The notes: generated by a model from the sequence alone, not told the origin. A stretch of 64,000 nucleotides of DNA from Janthinobacterium sp. TB1-E2 (GCF_036885605.1 NZ_CP142523.1:1426001-1490000), one strand, 5' to 3'. Counted from the first letter of the stretch, positions 36,408-46,692 are shown. A program made the numbers and translations.

Positions 36408-36680
36408 ATGGCACATAAAAAAGGCGGCGGCACAACGCGAAACGGCCGTGATTCAGAATCAAAACGTCTGGGCGTTAAAGTCTACGGCGGCCAAGCTATC
36501 AATGCTGGCGGCATCATCATTCGTCAACGCGGCACCCCAGTGCGCGCCGGCGAAGGCGTAGGCATGGGCAAGGACCACACGTTGTTCGCGCTGATCGCGG
36601 GCAAAGTGAAGTTCGTTGTCAAAGGTGCTGGCTCGAAGCAATTCGTGACCGTTGTACCTAACGCAGCAGTACCAGCGTAA
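36408..36680 (+). CDS. rpmA: 50S ribosomal protein L27
   Basis: L27, 90 residues, with the standard start [24 protein letters not shown] whose N-terminal tail reaches the peptidyl-transferase centre. AAGGAG precedes the ATG. It is the second gene after rplU, and an intrinsic hairpin follows before obgE, which may lower obgE expression relative to the ribosomal genes. Confidence 0.98.
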   Translation: MAHKKGGGTTRNGRDSESKRLGVKVYGGQAINAGGIIIRQRGTPVRAGEGVGMGKDHTLFALIAGKVKFVVKGAGSKQFVTVVPNAAVPA

Positions 36681-36686
36681 TTCATC

Positions 36687-36708
36687 GCGGAGCGCCAGTT
36701 CGCTCCGC
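36687..36708 (+). repeat. Hairpin just after rpmA
   Basis: GCGGAGCG (36687-36694) and CGCTCCGC (36701-36708) form a perfect 8-bp stem with a 6-base loop immediately after the rpmA stop. No T-run follows, so it is more likely an mRNA-stabilising or processing structure than a terminator. Confidence 0.6.
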
Positions 36709-36744
36709 AATGATCGCATGATGTAAGGCGCAAGCCTTCAATCG

Positions 36745-37903
<1,159 letters not shown>

Positions 37904-37915
37904 GGCTTTACCCTG

Positions 37916-38326
37916 ATGTCGGTACAGATGGCCGCTGCCGCGTCCGCGCGCAAGCAAGCGTGGCAGCGCCGTGTATTGCATCTGATCGCGTATGCTTACG
38001 GGCTGAGCGCGGTCGCCTGTCTGCTGTTCGCCGATGCAATGGCGGCCGGCATGGGCATCTTCCTCAATGGCGTCAATGGCTACAGCCAGTTCTACGCTAC
38101 TCATGTCGGTGTCTGGGGCGCTACCGCACTCCTGGCGCTGTTCGCGGCACGGCAGGGCGAACCGCCTGTCCTCGGCGATATCACTGCAATGTTGGTCCTG
38201 GCGCAGCCCGCCGGCCGTCTGTTCGCGGCCATCAGCTTCGGCTTGCCCCAGGGTTTTGTGTTGTTCATGTGCGCAATGGAGCTGACGGCGGGGCTGGCCT
38301 TGCTGCTGCTGCGTCCTGCGCGCTGA
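37916..38326 (+). CDS. Hypothetical small membrane protein
   Basis: A 136-residue protein with four hydrophobic segments (about residues 20-45, 62-78, 92-105 and 112-130), the first beginning RVLHLIAYAYGLSAVACLLFADAMAAG. I do not recognise its family with confidence; the pattern resembles small four-helix inner membrane proteins such as DUF4345 relatives. It lies 12 nt after obgE and 27 nt before proB, so it is likely part of that transcript. Composition matches its neighbours. No charged catalytic motif is visible. Confidence 0.65.
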   Translation: MSVQMAAAASARKQAWQRRVLHLIAYAYGLSAVACLLFADAMAAGMGIFLNGVNGYSQFYATHVGVWGATALLALFAARQGEPPVLGDITAMLVLAQPAGRLFAAISFGLPQGFVLFMCAMELTAGLALLLLRPAR

Positions 38327-38353
38327 CGTCTATTAAGTGAAGAGCGCCGCCCC

Positions 38354-39472
38354 ATGGATTCCGTGATTCAAAAAGCTACCCGCATCATCATCAAAGTCGG
38401 CTCCTCGCTGGTCACCAACGATGGCCGCGGGCTCGACCATGCCGCCATCGCGCGCTGGGCCGCGCAGATTTCCGGCTTGCGCGCCCTGGGCAAGGAAGTC
38501 GTGCTCGTGAGCTCCGGCGCGATCGCCGAAGGCATGCTGCGCCTCGGTTTCGAGCAGCGCCCCACCGATATCCACGAATTGCAGGCGTGCGCCGCCGTCG
38601 GCCAGATGGGCCTGGCGCAAATCTATGAAAGCAGCTTCCGCGCCCACAGCCTCGGCACGGCGCAAGTGCTGCTTACGCACGCCGACCTGGCCGACCGCGA
38701 ACGCTACCTCAATGCCCGCTCCACCCTGACGACCTTGCTGCGCCTGGGCGTGGTGCCGATCATCAATGAAAACGACACCGTCGTCACCGATGAAATCAAG
38801 TTCGGCGACAACGACACCCTGGGCGCTCTGGTCGCCAACCTGATCGAAGCCGATGCGCTCGTCATCCTGACCGACCAGCACGGCTTGTTCTCGGCGGACC
38901 CGCGCAAGGACCCGAACGCCTACCTGATCACGCAAGGCATCGCCGGCGACCCGGCCCTGGAAGCGATGGCCGGCGGCGCCGGCAGCAGCCTGGGGCGTGG
39001 CGGCATGCTGACGAAAATCCTCGCCGCCAAGCGTGCCGCCAAGTCCGGCGCGCACACGATCATCGCTTGGGGCCGCGACAGCGACGTGCTCAGCCGCCTG
39101 GCTCAGGGCGAAGCGATCGGCACGGAGCTGCGGGCGCAAACGGGGCAATTGACGGCGCGCAAGCAGTGGATGGCCGATCATCTGCATACGGCTGGCGCCG
39201 TCGTGCTGGACGCGGGCGCCGTGCAAAAGCTGCGTCAGGAAGGCAAATCATTGTTGCCGATCGGCGTGACGGGCGTGAACGGCGAGTTCGGCCGCGGCGC
39301 CGTCATCACCTGCGTCGACGCGGACGGCGTGCCCGTGGCGCGCGGCCTGTCGAACTACACGAGCGGCGAAGCGCGCCGCATCATGCGCAAGCCGTCCACC
39401 GAGATCGAGGCGATACTCGGCTACATGGAAGGCCATGAGCTGATTCACCGCGACAATATGGTCTTGCTGTAG
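38354..39472 (+). CDS. proB: Glutamate 5-kinase
   Basis: The 372-residue enzyme is the first step of proline synthesis, phosphorylating L-glutamate. The amino acid kinase domain holds [42 protein letters not shown] and [18 protein letters not shown] motifs (residues 1-~260); the C-terminal PUA domain follows ([35 protein letters not shown]). Length matches the family. Its stop codon TAG at 39470-39472 lies within the left edge of a REP-like element. Confidence 0.96.
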   Translation: MDSVIQKATRIIIKVGSSLVTNDGRGLDHAAIARWAAQISGLRALGKEVVLVSSGAIAEGMLRLGFEQRPTDIHELQACAAVGQMGLAQIYESSFRAHSLGTAQVLLTHADLADRERYLNARSTLTTLLRLGVVPIINENDTVVTDEIKFGDNDTLGALVANLIEADALVILTDQHGLFSADPRKDPNAYLITQGIAGDPALEAMAGGAGSSLGRGGMLTKILAAKRAAKSGAHTIIAWGRDSDVLSRLAQGEAIGTELRAQTGQLTARKQWMADHLHTAGAVVLDAGAVQKLRQEGKSLLPIGVTGVNGEFGRGAVITCVDADGVPVARGLSNYTSGEARRIMRKPSTEIEAILGYMEGHELIHRDNMVLL

Positions 39473-39552
39473 GTCGGATTAGCGTAGCGTAATCCGACAA
39501 CATTGTTGCCGCGTCCTGTCGGATTACGCGCTGCGCGCTAATCCGACCTACG
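39469..39552. repeat. REP-like palindromic repeat, copy 2 (paired inverted units)
   Basis: Two hairpins in opposite orientation. The first runs from GTAGGTCGGATTAGCG at 39469 through CGTAATCCGAC (39488-39498). It is followed by AACATTGTTGCC. The second is GTCGGATTACGCG ... CGCTAATCCGACCTAC (39519-39551). The shared units match copy 1 at 12857-12902. A REP-mobilising transposase was not found in the window. Confidence 0.85.
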
Positions 39553-39564
39553 ACGCAACGACAG

Positions 39565-39588
39565 CGGCCCATTCGGGCCGTTTTTTTT
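39565..39588 (+). terminator. Intrinsic terminator after proB
   Basis: CGGCCC (39565-39570), loop ATTC, GGGCCG (39575-39580), then eight T. It ends plus-strand transcription of the obgE-proB group after the REP-like element and just before the convergent nth gene. Confidence 0.88.
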
Positions 39589-39590
39589 GA

Positions 39591-40238
39591 CTACACCACG
39601 GCCGGCATCGGCGACTTGTCCTTGTAGTCGCACAGGTCGGCGATCATGCAGTTCCAGCATTGCGGCTTGCGCGCCGTGCATGTGTAGCGGCCGTGCAGGA
39701 TGAGCCAATGGTGGGCGTCGTGCAGAAATTCTTTCGGTACAAACTTCAATAACTTTTGCTCGACGATATCGACATTCTTGCCCGGCGCGATGCCGGTGCG
39801 GTTCGAGACGCGGAAGATGTGCGTGTCGACGGCCATCGTCGGTTCGCCAAACGCCGTGTTCATGACCACATTGGCCGTCTTGCGGCCCACGCCGGGCAAG
39901 GCTTCCAGCGAGGTGCGGTCGCGCGGCACTTCGCCGCCGTGCTGCTCGAGCAGGATCTGGCAGGTGGCGATGACGTTCTTCGCCTTGGTGCGGAACAGGC
40001 CGATGGTGCGGATGTAGCTGGCCAGCTCGTCGACGCCCAGCGCCAGTATCTTGGCCGGCGTATTGGCGACCGGATACAGCAAACGGGTCGCCTTGTTGAC
40101 GGACACGTCCGTTGCTTGCGCCGACAGCAGCACGGCGATCAGCAGCTCGAACGGCGTCGTGTATTCGAGCTCCGTTTTCGGGGATGGATTGGCGGCGCGG
40201 AAGCGCGTAAAGATTTCCAGGCGTTTGGCGGCGTTCAT
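39591..40238 (-). CDS. nth: Endonuclease III (DNA glycosylase/AP lyase)
   Basis: A base-excision enzyme of 215 residues that removes oxidised pyrimidines. The helix-hairpin-helix is at [20 protein letters not shown], with the catalytic lysine in that GVGRKTA stretch, and the catalytic Asp is in [11 protein letters not shown]. The C-terminal 4Fe-4S site C-x6-C-x2-C-x5-C is present ([17 protein letters not shown]). Its start overlaps the stop of rsxB by 4 nt, a common betaproteobacterial pairing, suggesting co-expression. Confidence 0.95.
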   Translation of the reverse strand: MNAAKRLEIFTRFRAANPSPKTELEYTTPFELLIAVLLSAQATDVSVNKATRLLYPVANTPAKILALGVDELASYIRTIGLFRTKAKNVIATCQILLEQHGGEVPRDRTSLEALPGVGRKTANVVMNTAFGEPTMAVDTHIFRVSNRTGIAPGKNVDIVEQKLLKFVPKEFLHDAHHWLILHGRYTCTARKPQCWNCMIADLCDYKDKSPMPAVV

Positions 40239-40966
40239 GCGTCTTTTTTCGGCGTGTTGGGGGCTGGCGGGGCGGTATCCGTGCTGGCGGCAGCGGCCTT
40301 GGCGCGCGCGCGCTCCATGGCGGCGGCGATGATGGCGCGTTTGCGCTCCTTTTCTGCCTGTTCATCTGGCGTGACGGGCACTTCCAGTGTCACTTCCTGC
40401 ATCTTGGCGACGGCCTTGGCGGCCAGGCGCGCGTCGTTGGCCTCGGCTTCGCGGCGCAGGCGCTGTGTGCGGAAATCGTGGCGCGCGCGCGCGTCGTCGG
40501 CCTCTGCCTGGCTCCAGGCATCCCAGCCCGTGGCGTCGCCGCTGACCGGGTACATGACGATGCAGTCGACGGGGCAGGGCGCCACGCACAGGTCGCAGCC
40601 CGTGCACAGGCTGGTGACCACCGTATGCATCTGCTTGGCGGCGCCGACGATGGCGTCCACGGGACAGGCCTGGATGCACAGGGTACAGCCGATACACAGC
40701 GATTCGTCGATATAGGCGACAGATCGCGGACGTTCGAGGCCGTTGACGGGATTGAGCGGGATGACTTTTTTGCCCAGCAAGCCTGCCAGGCGCGCGATGC
40801 CTTGCACGCCGCCCGGCGGGCACTGGTTGATGTCGGCGCTGCCGGCGGCTATCGCTTCCGCATATGGGCGGCAGCCGTTGTAGCCGCATTTGGTGCATTG
40901 CGTTTGCGGTAGCAAGTCTTCGATCTGGTCGGCAAGTGAGGGAGGGGCAGGGTGCGGCACGGTCAT
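40235..40966 (-). CDS. rsxB: RsxB/RnfB-type iron-sulfur protein
   Basis: A 243-residue electron-transfer protein. An N-terminal Fe4 motif ([19 protein letters not shown]...CPPGG) is followed by two 4Fe-4S ferredoxin motifs ([16 protein letters not shown] and [16 protein letters not shown], about residues 90-135). The tail is a long charged helix rich in Ala, Glu and Lys, ending [15 protein letters not shown]. It lacks the N-terminal membrane helix usually seen in RnfB, which is normal for this betaproteobacterial form. No rsxA/C/D/G/E genes are adjacent, so its partner is unclear; reduction of the SoxR-like system or nth is speculative. Confidence 0.85.
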   Translation of the reverse strand: MTVPHPAPPSLADQIEDLLPQTQCTKCGYNGCRPYAEAIAAGSADINQCPPGGVQGIARLAGLLGKKVIPLNPVNGLERPRSVAYIDESLCIGCTLCIQACPVDAIVGAAKQMHTVVTSLCTGCDLCVAPCPVDCIVMYPVSGDATGWDAWSQAEADDARARHDFRTQRLRREAEANDARLAAKAVAKMQEVTLEVPVTPDEQAEKERKRAIIAAAMERARAKAAAASTDTAPPAPNTPKKDA

Positions 40967-41240
40967 CTTCGATACGGTAAAACGCCATTATCGGCCATCT
41001 GGGGCGCGCACAAGTAAAAACCTGTTTTGCAAGAGGGGATAAGGTGCGCCAAGGCGGGCTGTTGCAGGCGCGCCGCAATCGTATTTTATTTCCAATGGGA
41101 ATGTCAAAGTGCAAATAAACAACTTTGCAATTTCTTTTTTTTGTGGGAGCATGATTTTATCAAGTTAGTTATCAAAAGCCGACCGCCAGTCCTGTTGCCG
41201 CGCCTGCATTGCAATGCGCGCCAGGCCATAGGAGCCAAAC

Positions 41241-42068
41241 ATGCGTTTCCTCCGGACAGTTGGTTTGCCCTTCTGTTTGCTCATGCACTCTACACTTGCC
41301 CTTGCGTACGGGCAGGCGGCCTCGCCCATGGCGGCGCCGGGCGCTGCCAGCTCGCGCATCGTCCGCTTCGCGGCGGAAGACTGGCCGCCCTTCATTACCC
41401 GCAGCCTGCCTGCCGACGGCATGTCGGGCGCCATGGTCAGCGCCGTCTTCGAGCGCCTCGGCTATGCAGTCAAATATGAATATTTCCCCTGGAAGCGCGC
41501 CATGCAGTTCGGCCTGGCCAGCCCCCGCTACGCCGGGCTGCTGGCCGTCTGGCGCACGCCGGAACGGGAAAAGCTCTGCCACTTTTCTGTGCCGGTTGGC
41601 AATACGCAGGGCGTGCTGGCCTATTTGAAGGAAGATGGCGCGCCCGGCGCCACCCTGGCCGATCTGGGCAAGCTGCGCATCGGCACCGTGGCCGGCTATG
41701 CGAATGGAGAACAGTTCGATGGCATGGTGGCGCGCGGCGAGCTGAAGACGGAAGAGGGCTTGAACGACGCGACGAATCTGAAAAAACTGTTGATCAAGCG
41801 CTACCGCGTGATCGTCATCGAGCGCCATGTCCTGCAGCATTTGCTGATGGGGCGCAATTTCAGCAAGGCTGAACGGGAACGCATCGGCATCATCGAGTCC
41901 GTCTTCAAGGAGCGCCCCGTGCACGTGTGCTTTCAGCGCGATGCCCAGGGCGCGCTGTGGCAAAAGCGCTTCAACGAGGCGGCGCGCGATGTTGACACGG
42001 CCCGCCTCGAACGCGATTACTGGAAACGGCTCGACCAGAGCCTGGCTACGGCCCCATCCTCCCCCTGA
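41241..42068 (+). CDS. Periplasmic amino-acid-type substrate-binding protein
   Basis: A 275-residue secreted protein of the bacterial extracellular solute-binding family 3. A signal peptide is at residues 1-~27 (FLRTVGLPFCLLMHSTLALAYGQA). The mature part shows the expected order, VRFAAEDWPPFITRSLPADGMSGAMVSAVFERLGYAVKYEYFPWKRAM then LGKLRIGTVAGYANGEQFD. GGAG lies 6 nt upstream of the ATG. There is no permease or ATPase next to it, so it may serve a distant transporter or sense a ligand for another protein. It ends before a strong bidirectional terminator. Confidence 0.85.
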   Translation: MRFLRTVGLPFCLLMHSTLALAYGQAASPMAAPGAASSRIVRFAAEDWPPFITRSLPADGMSGAMVSAVFERLGYAVKYEYFPWKRAMQFGLASPRYAGLLAVWRTPEREKLCHFSVPVGNTQGVLAYLKEDGAPGATLADLGKLRIGTVAGYANGEQFDGMVARGELKTEEGLNDATNLKKLLIKRYRVIVIERHVLQHLLMGRNFSKAERERIGIIESVFKERPVHVCFQRDAQGALWQKRFNEAARDVDTARLERDYWKRLDQSLATAPSSP

Positions 42069-42111
42069 CTTCCCACTGACGTGTGGCGCCACTGTTTCAC
42101 GTGCATAAAAG

Positions 42112-42147
42112 AAAACGCCACGCCAGTGTGAACTGGCGTGGCGTTTT
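42112..42147. terminator. Bidirectional intrinsic terminator between the binding protein and phaZ
   Basis: AAAACGCCACGCCAGT (42112-42127), loop GTGA, ACTGGCGTGGCGTTTT (42132-42147): a 16-bp perfect stem with A/T flanks serving both convergent genes. Confidence 0.92.
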
Positions 42148-42164
42148 GATGGAGATGCCGTGTA

Positions 42165-43385
42165 TCAGCCGTGTTTCTGAATGAATTCACCGATTTTCGG
42201 GCAAATGATTTCGCGCCAGCGGCGGCCCGAGAAGATGCCGTAGTGGCCGCATTTCGGCGCCACGAAGTCTTGCTGCATCTCGGCAGGGATGCCGGAACAC
42301 AAGTCATGCGCCGCCTGCGTCTGGCCGGCGCCGGAGATATCGTCCAGTTCGCCTTCTACCGTGAACAGCGCCACGTTCGTGATGTCTTGCGGACGCACCA
42401 GCTGGCCGCCCACTTTCCACGTACCCATCGGCAGGCTGAATTCCTGGAATACGGTTTTAATCGTTTCCAGGTAGTACTCGGCCGGCATGTCCAGCACGGC
42501 GTTGTACTCGTTGTAGAACTGGCGGTGGCCTTCCGCCGGCTCGTCGTCGCCCGTCACCAGGTGCATGTAGAACTCGCGGTGGCTTTGCGCATGGCGGCCC
42601 GGGTTCATGGCGATGAAGCCGGCGTGCTGCAGGAAGCCCGGATAGACCTTGCGGCCAAAGCCCGGATAGTTCGGCGGCACCGCGTAGATCACGGTGTTTT
42701 CAAACCACGAGAATTTCTTTTCCGTCGCCAGGTTGTTCACTTGCGTAGGCGAGCGGCGCGGATCGATCGGGCCGCCCATCATCGTCATGGTTTTCGGCAT
42801 GTGCGGATCTTTTGCCGTCGCCATCAGCGAGATGGCGGCCAGCACGGGCACGGTCGGTTGACAGACGGAAATCACGTGCAAGTCAGGCGCCAGCAGACGG
42901 ATGAATTCCTGCACATAATAAATGTAGTCGTCCAGGTGGAACGGGCCTTCCGTCAGCGGTACCATGCGCGCGTCCGTCCAGTCGGTGATGTAGACATCGT
43001 GCTCGGCCAGCAAGCCGCGCACGGTGTCGCGCAGCAGGGTCGAGTGGTGACCGGACAGGGGGGCAACCAGCAAAACTTTGGGCTGTTGCAAGCCAGTGGT
43101 TTCTTTTTTGAAGTGAATCAGACGGCAAAACGGTTTTGTCACGACAACGTGTTCGCGGATGTCGACGCTCTCGCCTTGGACGAGAACGGATTGGATGTCG
43201 AATTGCGGTTTTTCGTAGTCTTTGCCAAGGCGGTACATCAGCTCGTAGCCGGCTGCGATGCGTTGCGAAAACGGGGTGTGGGCCAGTGGAGAAACCGGGT
43301 TGGTAAATAACTTGGAGGACATGTCTGCCCATTGCATCACCGGAGTGAGGAAAGAGCGTTGCAGTTCGTGCAGTTGGTAAAGCAT
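42165..43385 (-). CDS. phaZ: Intracellular polyhydroxyalkanoate depolymerase
   Basis: A 406-residue protein closely resembling the intracellular PHB depolymerase of Cupriavidus (PhaZ1 type), which mobilises stored polyhydroxybutyrate granules. The catalytic cysteine is C175 in the box VISVCQPTVPVLAA that replaces the lipase serine. Other strong family stretches are LLVAPLSGHHSTLLRDTVR, DVYITDWTDARMVP and ELDDISGAGQT, and the C-terminal CGHYGIFSGRRWRE. I chose ATG 43385 (MLYQLHELQRS), preceded by AAGGA at good spacing and matching how the family starts; an in-frame ATG at 43433 is less likely. Confidence 0.92.
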   Translation of the reverse strand: MLYQLHELQRSFLTPVMQWADMSSKLFTNPVSPLAHTPFSQRIAAGYELMYRLGKDYEKPQFDIQSVLVQGESVDIREHVVVTKPFCRLIHFKKETTGLQQPKVLLVAPLSGHHSTLLRDTVRGLLAEHDVYITDWTDARMVPLTEGPFHLDDYIYYVQEFIRLLAPDLHVISVCQPTVPVLAAISLMATAKDPHMPKTMTMMGGPIDPRRSPTQVNNLATEKKFSWFENTVIYAVPPNYPGFGRKVYPGFLQHAGFIAMNPGRHAQSHREFYMHLVTGDDEPAEGHRQFYNEYNAVLDMPAEYYLETIKTVFQEFSLPMGTWKVGGQLVRPQDITNVALFTVEGELDDISGAGQTQAAHDLCSGIPAEMQQDFVAPKCGHYGIFSGRRWREIICPKIGEFIQKHG

Positions 43386-43560
43386 ATAGAGTCCTTGTTT
43401 GATTCCAAGCGCCAATATCGGCTCAAATATCATAATCCAATTTTACGATATTTGTTGAGGACAAAATGTGCTTTACCGCGCATAGATCCACAGTTTGCGC
43501 ATAGTTGTGACAGCGCGCCACACTTGCATGGATAGACCTGCAACCATGCTTTAAAAGCAA

Positions 43561-43586
43561 AAAAAGCAGCGTTTCCGCTGCTTTTT
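43561..43586. terminator. Intrinsic terminator downstream of fdxA
   Basis: AAAAAGCAGCG (43561-43571), loop TTTC, CGCTGCTTTTT (43576-43586): 11-bp stem with A/T tails on both sides, so it can serve both strands. Confidence 0.88.
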
Positions 43587-43660
43587 GTCTGTTTTTTGCC
43601 GCTACGCCCCTGCGGGGAAGAGCCTCCCCCGCAAGAATCGCCGCCGTAGCTGCCGTGCGC

Positions 43661-43984
43661 TTAGCGCACCAGCATGTCGAGCTTGTCCTTGACGTCCTTG
43701 TATTGCTCGGCTTCCGGCAAGGCAGCCTTCGTCTTGGTGATCGAAGGCCAGTTACGCGCCAGATCGACGTTGATCTTGATGAAGGCTTGCTGGTCGCCCG
43801 GCACGTCTTCTTCCGCGAAAATCGCGTTCACCGGGCACTCTGCCACGCAGACGGCGCAGTCAATACATTCGTCCGGATCGATTGCCAGGAAGTTTGGGCC
43901 TTCCCGGAAACAATCTACCGGGCAGACATCGACGCAGTCGGTATAGCGACAGGCGATGCAGGATTCGGTGACAACGTGGGTCAT
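43661..43984 (-). CDS. fdxA: Seven-iron ferredoxin FdxA
   Basis: A 107-residue ferredoxin with one [3Fe-4S] and one [4Fe-4S] cluster. Cysteines are in [20 protein letters not shown] near the N-terminus and [17 protein letters not shown] near residues 39-55. The Azotobacter-type FdxA tail follows ([28 protein letters not shown]). Cytosolic electron carrier; the redox partner is unknown. A candidate operator-like inverted repeat lies 112 nt upstream of its start. A terminator follows at 43561-43586. Confidence 0.96.
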   Translation of the reverse strand: MTHVVTESCIACRYTDCVDVCPVDCFREGPNFLAIDPDECIDCAVCVAECPVNAIFAEEDVPGDQQAFIKINVDLARNWPSITKTKAALPEAEQYKDVKDKLDMLVR

Positions 43985-44325
43985 AACAGTCCTATCAATT
44001 TGGGGGAGGTGCTGTAGCGCCTGCAGGAACCTCGGCGGCGCGTACTAAAGCAAAGCATTGTATTTTAAGGCAATTCGCTATTTCTCACAAATCCCGCTTA
44101 TATACAATACATATAAGCAAATTCATTTTTTGGCAGTGGCGTTGCCGCACAGAGCGGGCAATTCAGCGACTATCCGGGACGTTGCGATGAAGAACGCGGC
44201 AAGAAAGCGACAGTCGCCCGATGCGGCAGGGTGCGGGGCGGGCGGCGCGCTGGCTTGCCGTGTGGTGTTTTTGTTTTACCCAAATCAAGATCGGTAAAAA
44301 TAAGTGCCAAATCGTGCCGAAACTA
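43985..44325. other. Intergenic region between fdxA and the emfourin-like gene, with an inverted repeat
   Basis: 341 bases with no convincing gene. An 8-bp perfect inverted repeat GCTTATAT (44096-44103), 7 bases, ATATAAGC (44111-44118) lies upstream of fdxA and looks like an operator or a promoter with symmetric AT boxes. A short plus-strand frame at 44058-44297 lacks a ribosome site and a protein-like composition. Confidence 0.5.
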
Positions 44326-44613
44326 TCAGGCGCTGGCGCGTATTTGCGTCAGCAATTGCTGCCAACGTGCATTTTCAGCACTGCCATCCTCGGCAAACGT
44401 GATGGTGCGCCGCGCGTTGGGCGCGTCGACGGTGATCTGCCAGTGGGGAATATCGGCGCCCACCTGTTCGCCCGCCGCCTGCGCGTGCGTGAAAAAGCCG
44501 CTGCTGGCCAGTGCCGCTTCCAGCCCGGGGCCAGCCGGATGGGCTTGCGTATCGATCTCGTACTGTTCACTCAGGCCGGCAAAGCCGCCGCTGCTGCGGG
44601 CTGAAATTTTCAT
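44326..44613 (-). CDS. Emfourin-type protease inhibitor
   Basis: A 95-residue protein starting MKISARSSGGFAGLSEQYEID, the opening seen in emfourins, small cytosol-made inhibitors of M4 (thermolysin-like) proteases such as protealysin of Serratia. No signal peptide. ATG 44613 is used. It lies 96 nt downstream of the M4 protease gene on the same strand, as in protealysin operons, with a hairpin (44653-44676) between. The pairing strongly supports both assignments. Its target is probably the neighbouring protease. Confidence 0.8.
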   Translation of the reverse strand: MKISARSSGGFAGLSEQYEIDTQAHPAGPGLEAALASSGFFTHAQAAGEQVGADIPHWQITVDAPNARRTITFAEDGSAENARWQQLLTQIRASA

Positions 44614-44652
44614 GCTGCTCCTTGCTGTTGGGGTGGTGGTGGGACGCGCCAC

Positions 44653-44676
44653 GGCCTGCCGCTGTTCCGGCAGGCC
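44653..44676 (-). repeat. Hairpin between the M4 protease and emfourin genes
   Basis: GGCCTGCCG (44653-44661) and CGGCAGGCC (44668-44676) form a perfect 9-bp stem with a 6-base loop. No T-run follows on the minus strand, so it could slow transcription or protect the mRNA rather than end it, setting a different level of inhibitor versus protease. Confidence 0.6.
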
Positions 44677-44709
44677 TGGATAGGGCGCGCTGGTGCGCTG
44701 CAGTGCTGT

Positions 44710-46107
44710 CTATTTGGGGCCGTAACTGCGGCACCAGGCGGCCAGCGCTTCGCGCTCCGCTTCGAGCAATTGATCCGACTCGCTGTATTCCGCATGGTTC
44801 ATGGTACCGCAGCAGGCGCGCCTGTCTTGCACGGCGTTGTCTTCGTCGACGACAGCGGGGGCAAATGTCATTTGCCCATCCTCCGTCATGGCATTGGCCT
44901 TGAGCACTTCGCGCACGGTAAAGCTGTTGCGGATGAAGTCCAGGTAGGCGCTGTTGCCATCGGTCTCGGCGATCGTCAGCATGTGGCCGGCCACGTCGGC
45001 ATAGGTGGCGGCCTGGTCGGGCGATGCCACGAGGGCGCGCAGGACGAGGCTGCGCAGGTAGTCGCCGCAGCGGTGCAGCACGGCCGCGTCGTCTTCCAGC
45101 TGTGGCTGGCGTTCGTGGGCAAAGATGTCGGCCAGGATGTCGTAGATGGCGCCCGTAAACACTTGCGAGATGGCGTGCACTTCCGTGCCTGCCTCCGACA
45201 ACTTGATGTCGTTGTCGGCATTGCGCAAGCCGTTCGGCCGGCCCAGGGCCAGGCCGAACTGCTCGGCCAGGTCAGCCAGAAACGTTTTATCGTGCAGGTC
45301 GGATTTCGTTTGCGCGATGACCGCTTCCACCTGGTCCAGCTGCGACAGGGCCAGGAAGATGGCCGTCAGGTCACCGAACGATTCGTGCAAGCCGCCCGTC
45401 TGCGGCGGGTTGTTGCTGAGCAGCCAGTTGGGCTTGAGGCCATCGAGCACGGCGTGCCCTGTTTCATGCGAGACGATGTCGAGCGAGCGGCAGGTGTAGA
45501 CGCGCTCGGTGGCGCCGCTGGGGATGAAATCGCCGAACTTGAGCGCCTTGTCGCTGCGGCTGTAATAGGCATTCATGACATTGGGCAAGCCGTGCGGGAA
45601 CACGCGCAGCGGTGCCGTGTTGCTGGCGCTGTTCCATTGCCAGGGCAGGGGCGGCGCCGTGTCGTTGCTGGCCAGCGCGCGCTGGTACATGGTCAATGTC
45701 ATGCGCACGATGGCAAACGTGTGCACGGCGTCGAACTGGTCGGTGTTGGGCGAAACGATGAAGTCGCCGAAGGCATTCGGACTGACCTGCGCGATGCCCG
45801 GTTCGCCGAACGTGACGCGCGCGTCGCGCGGGCCTTGCAGGATCAGGCCGGGCAGGAAGGTCTTGCGCGTGCCCAGTTCGCTGACGGACGGGTCTTGCTT
45901 CCAGATCAGCACGCGCGAACCGACGGGCACGGCGGCCGCGTTGCGCACCGTCGCCTCGGTCAGGCGGGGCGGCCCCGGCTGCAGGGTCAGTTGCGCATTC
46001 TTGCGGTGCTGGCGGTACGGCGCCGAGGGGGTGGGGACATAGCCGACGGGCAGGGACACGCATTTGGTCAGTACGGCTTCGACCGGCACGATGACTTTCT
46101 GGTCCAT
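44710..46107 (-). CDS. M4-like metalloprotease (protealysin/thermolysin-type)
   Basis: A 465-residue protease-like protein. Zinc motif H214-E215-T-G-H218 (DIVSHETGHAVLDGL), third ligand E242 (GGLHESFGDLTAI) and the catalytic histidine H311 (EVHAISQVFTGAIYDIL) match thermolysin-family positions. No signal peptide is visible at ATG 46107, which has GGAG upstream; an upstream in-frame start at 46353 adds nothing protein-like. It is therefore cytosolic or leaves by a non-Sec route, as reported for protealysin. The inhibitor gene follows. The protein lacks the usual C-terminal thermolysin ending and terminates in a Cys-rich, acidic tail (RRACCGTMNHAEYSESDQLLEAE). Confidence 0.85.
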   Translation of the reverse strand: MDQKVIVPVEAVLTKCVSLPVGYVPTPSAPYRQHRKNAQLTLQPGPPRLTEATVRNAAAVPVGSRVLIWKQDPSVSELGTRKTFLPGLILQGPRDARVTFGEPGIAQVSPNAFGDFIVSPNTDQFDAVHTFAIVRMTLTMYQRALASNDTAPPLPWQWNSASNTAPLRVFPHGLPNVMNAYYSRSDKALKFGDFIPSGATERVYTCRSLDIVSHETGHAVLDGLKPNWLLSNNPPQTGGLHESFGDLTAIFLALSQLDQVEAVIAQTKSDLHDKTFLADLAEQFGLALGRPNGLRNADNDIKLSEAGTEVHAISQVFTGAIYDILADIFAHERQPQLEDDAAVLHRCGDYLRSLVLRALVASPDQAATYADVAGHMLTIAETDGNSAYLDFIRNSFTVREVLKANAMTEDGQMTFAPAVVDEDNAVQDRRACCGTMNHAEYSESDQLLEAEREALAAWCRSYGPK

Positions 46108-46307
46108 GGTAGCTCTCCAAGACACGCGCAGCTGGAACTGGAATAGTCGTCCCGCTTCGGCGTATCCGGTTTGATACGGCGCAAGCGATGCGCGGGAAGG
46201 ACGGGCTTTTTTAGCCATCCGGCGCCAGCTTCGGCCGCGCCCGCCGCATGGCGGCTGGTATGATGCTGGCCGTATGGCACCCGTTTTTATAATAAAAGGA
46301 TCGTTTG

Positions 46308-46592
46308 ATGGCGGATATAAATATAGTTCAGCAACATAAGCTGACGGCAGCAAAGGCGCGCGAAGCGGCGCAGCAAGTGGCCGACAAGCTGGCCCAGGAA
46401 TATGATTTGGCGTGCGCCTGGGATGGCGATGTGCTGCGCTTCGAGCGCAGCGGCGTCGATGGTTCGCTGACCCTGGAAAAAGAGCAGGCGCAATTGCAAA
46501 TCAAGCTGGGCTTCATGCTCAGCGCCTTTGCTTCCACTATCGAAGGCAAGATTGCCGAGAAGATGCGCAAGGTGTTTACCGAGCCAGCTTGA
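46308..46592 (+). CDS. Polyhydroxyalkanoic acid system family protein (PHA granule-related)
   Basis: A 94-residue protein, MADINIVQQHKLTAAKAREAAQQVADKLAQEYDLACAWDGDVLRFERSGVDGSLTLEKEQAQLQIKLGFMLSAFASTIEGKIAEKMRKVF, fitting the short PHA-system family found near PHA genes in many betaproteobacteria. An AAGGA site lies 7 nt before ATG 46308. The C-terminal half looks amphipathic. The phaZ gene is 3 kb away. Precise function is unknown; association with PHA granule proteins is by family only. Confidence 0.75.
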   Translation: MADINIVQQHKLTAAKAREAAQQVADKLAQEYDLACAWDGDVLRFERSGVDGSLTLEKEQAQLQIKLGFMLSAFASTIEGKIAEKMRKVFTEPA

Positions 46593-46650
46593 TGGCGTTT
46601 GCCCCGCTTGTCCCGCGCCTCGTTTGGTGGTAAAAATGGCGCTGCGGCGG

Positions 46651-46692
46651 AAGGCGAAAAGACGACGAAAACACGTCGCTTTTCGCCTTTTT
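46651..46692 (+). terminator. Intrinsic terminator after the PHA-system gene
   Basis: AAGGCGAAAAG (46651-46661) plus ACGACG, a short loop, then CGTCG and CTTTTCGCCTT followed by further T. A long, nearly perfect stem with a T-rich tail downstream of the stop at 46592. Confidence 0.88.

Noticed and set aside
44058-44297. Short plus-strand frame between fdxA and the emfourin gene
   Set aside because: No ribosome site, biased low-complexity tail and no recognisable family.
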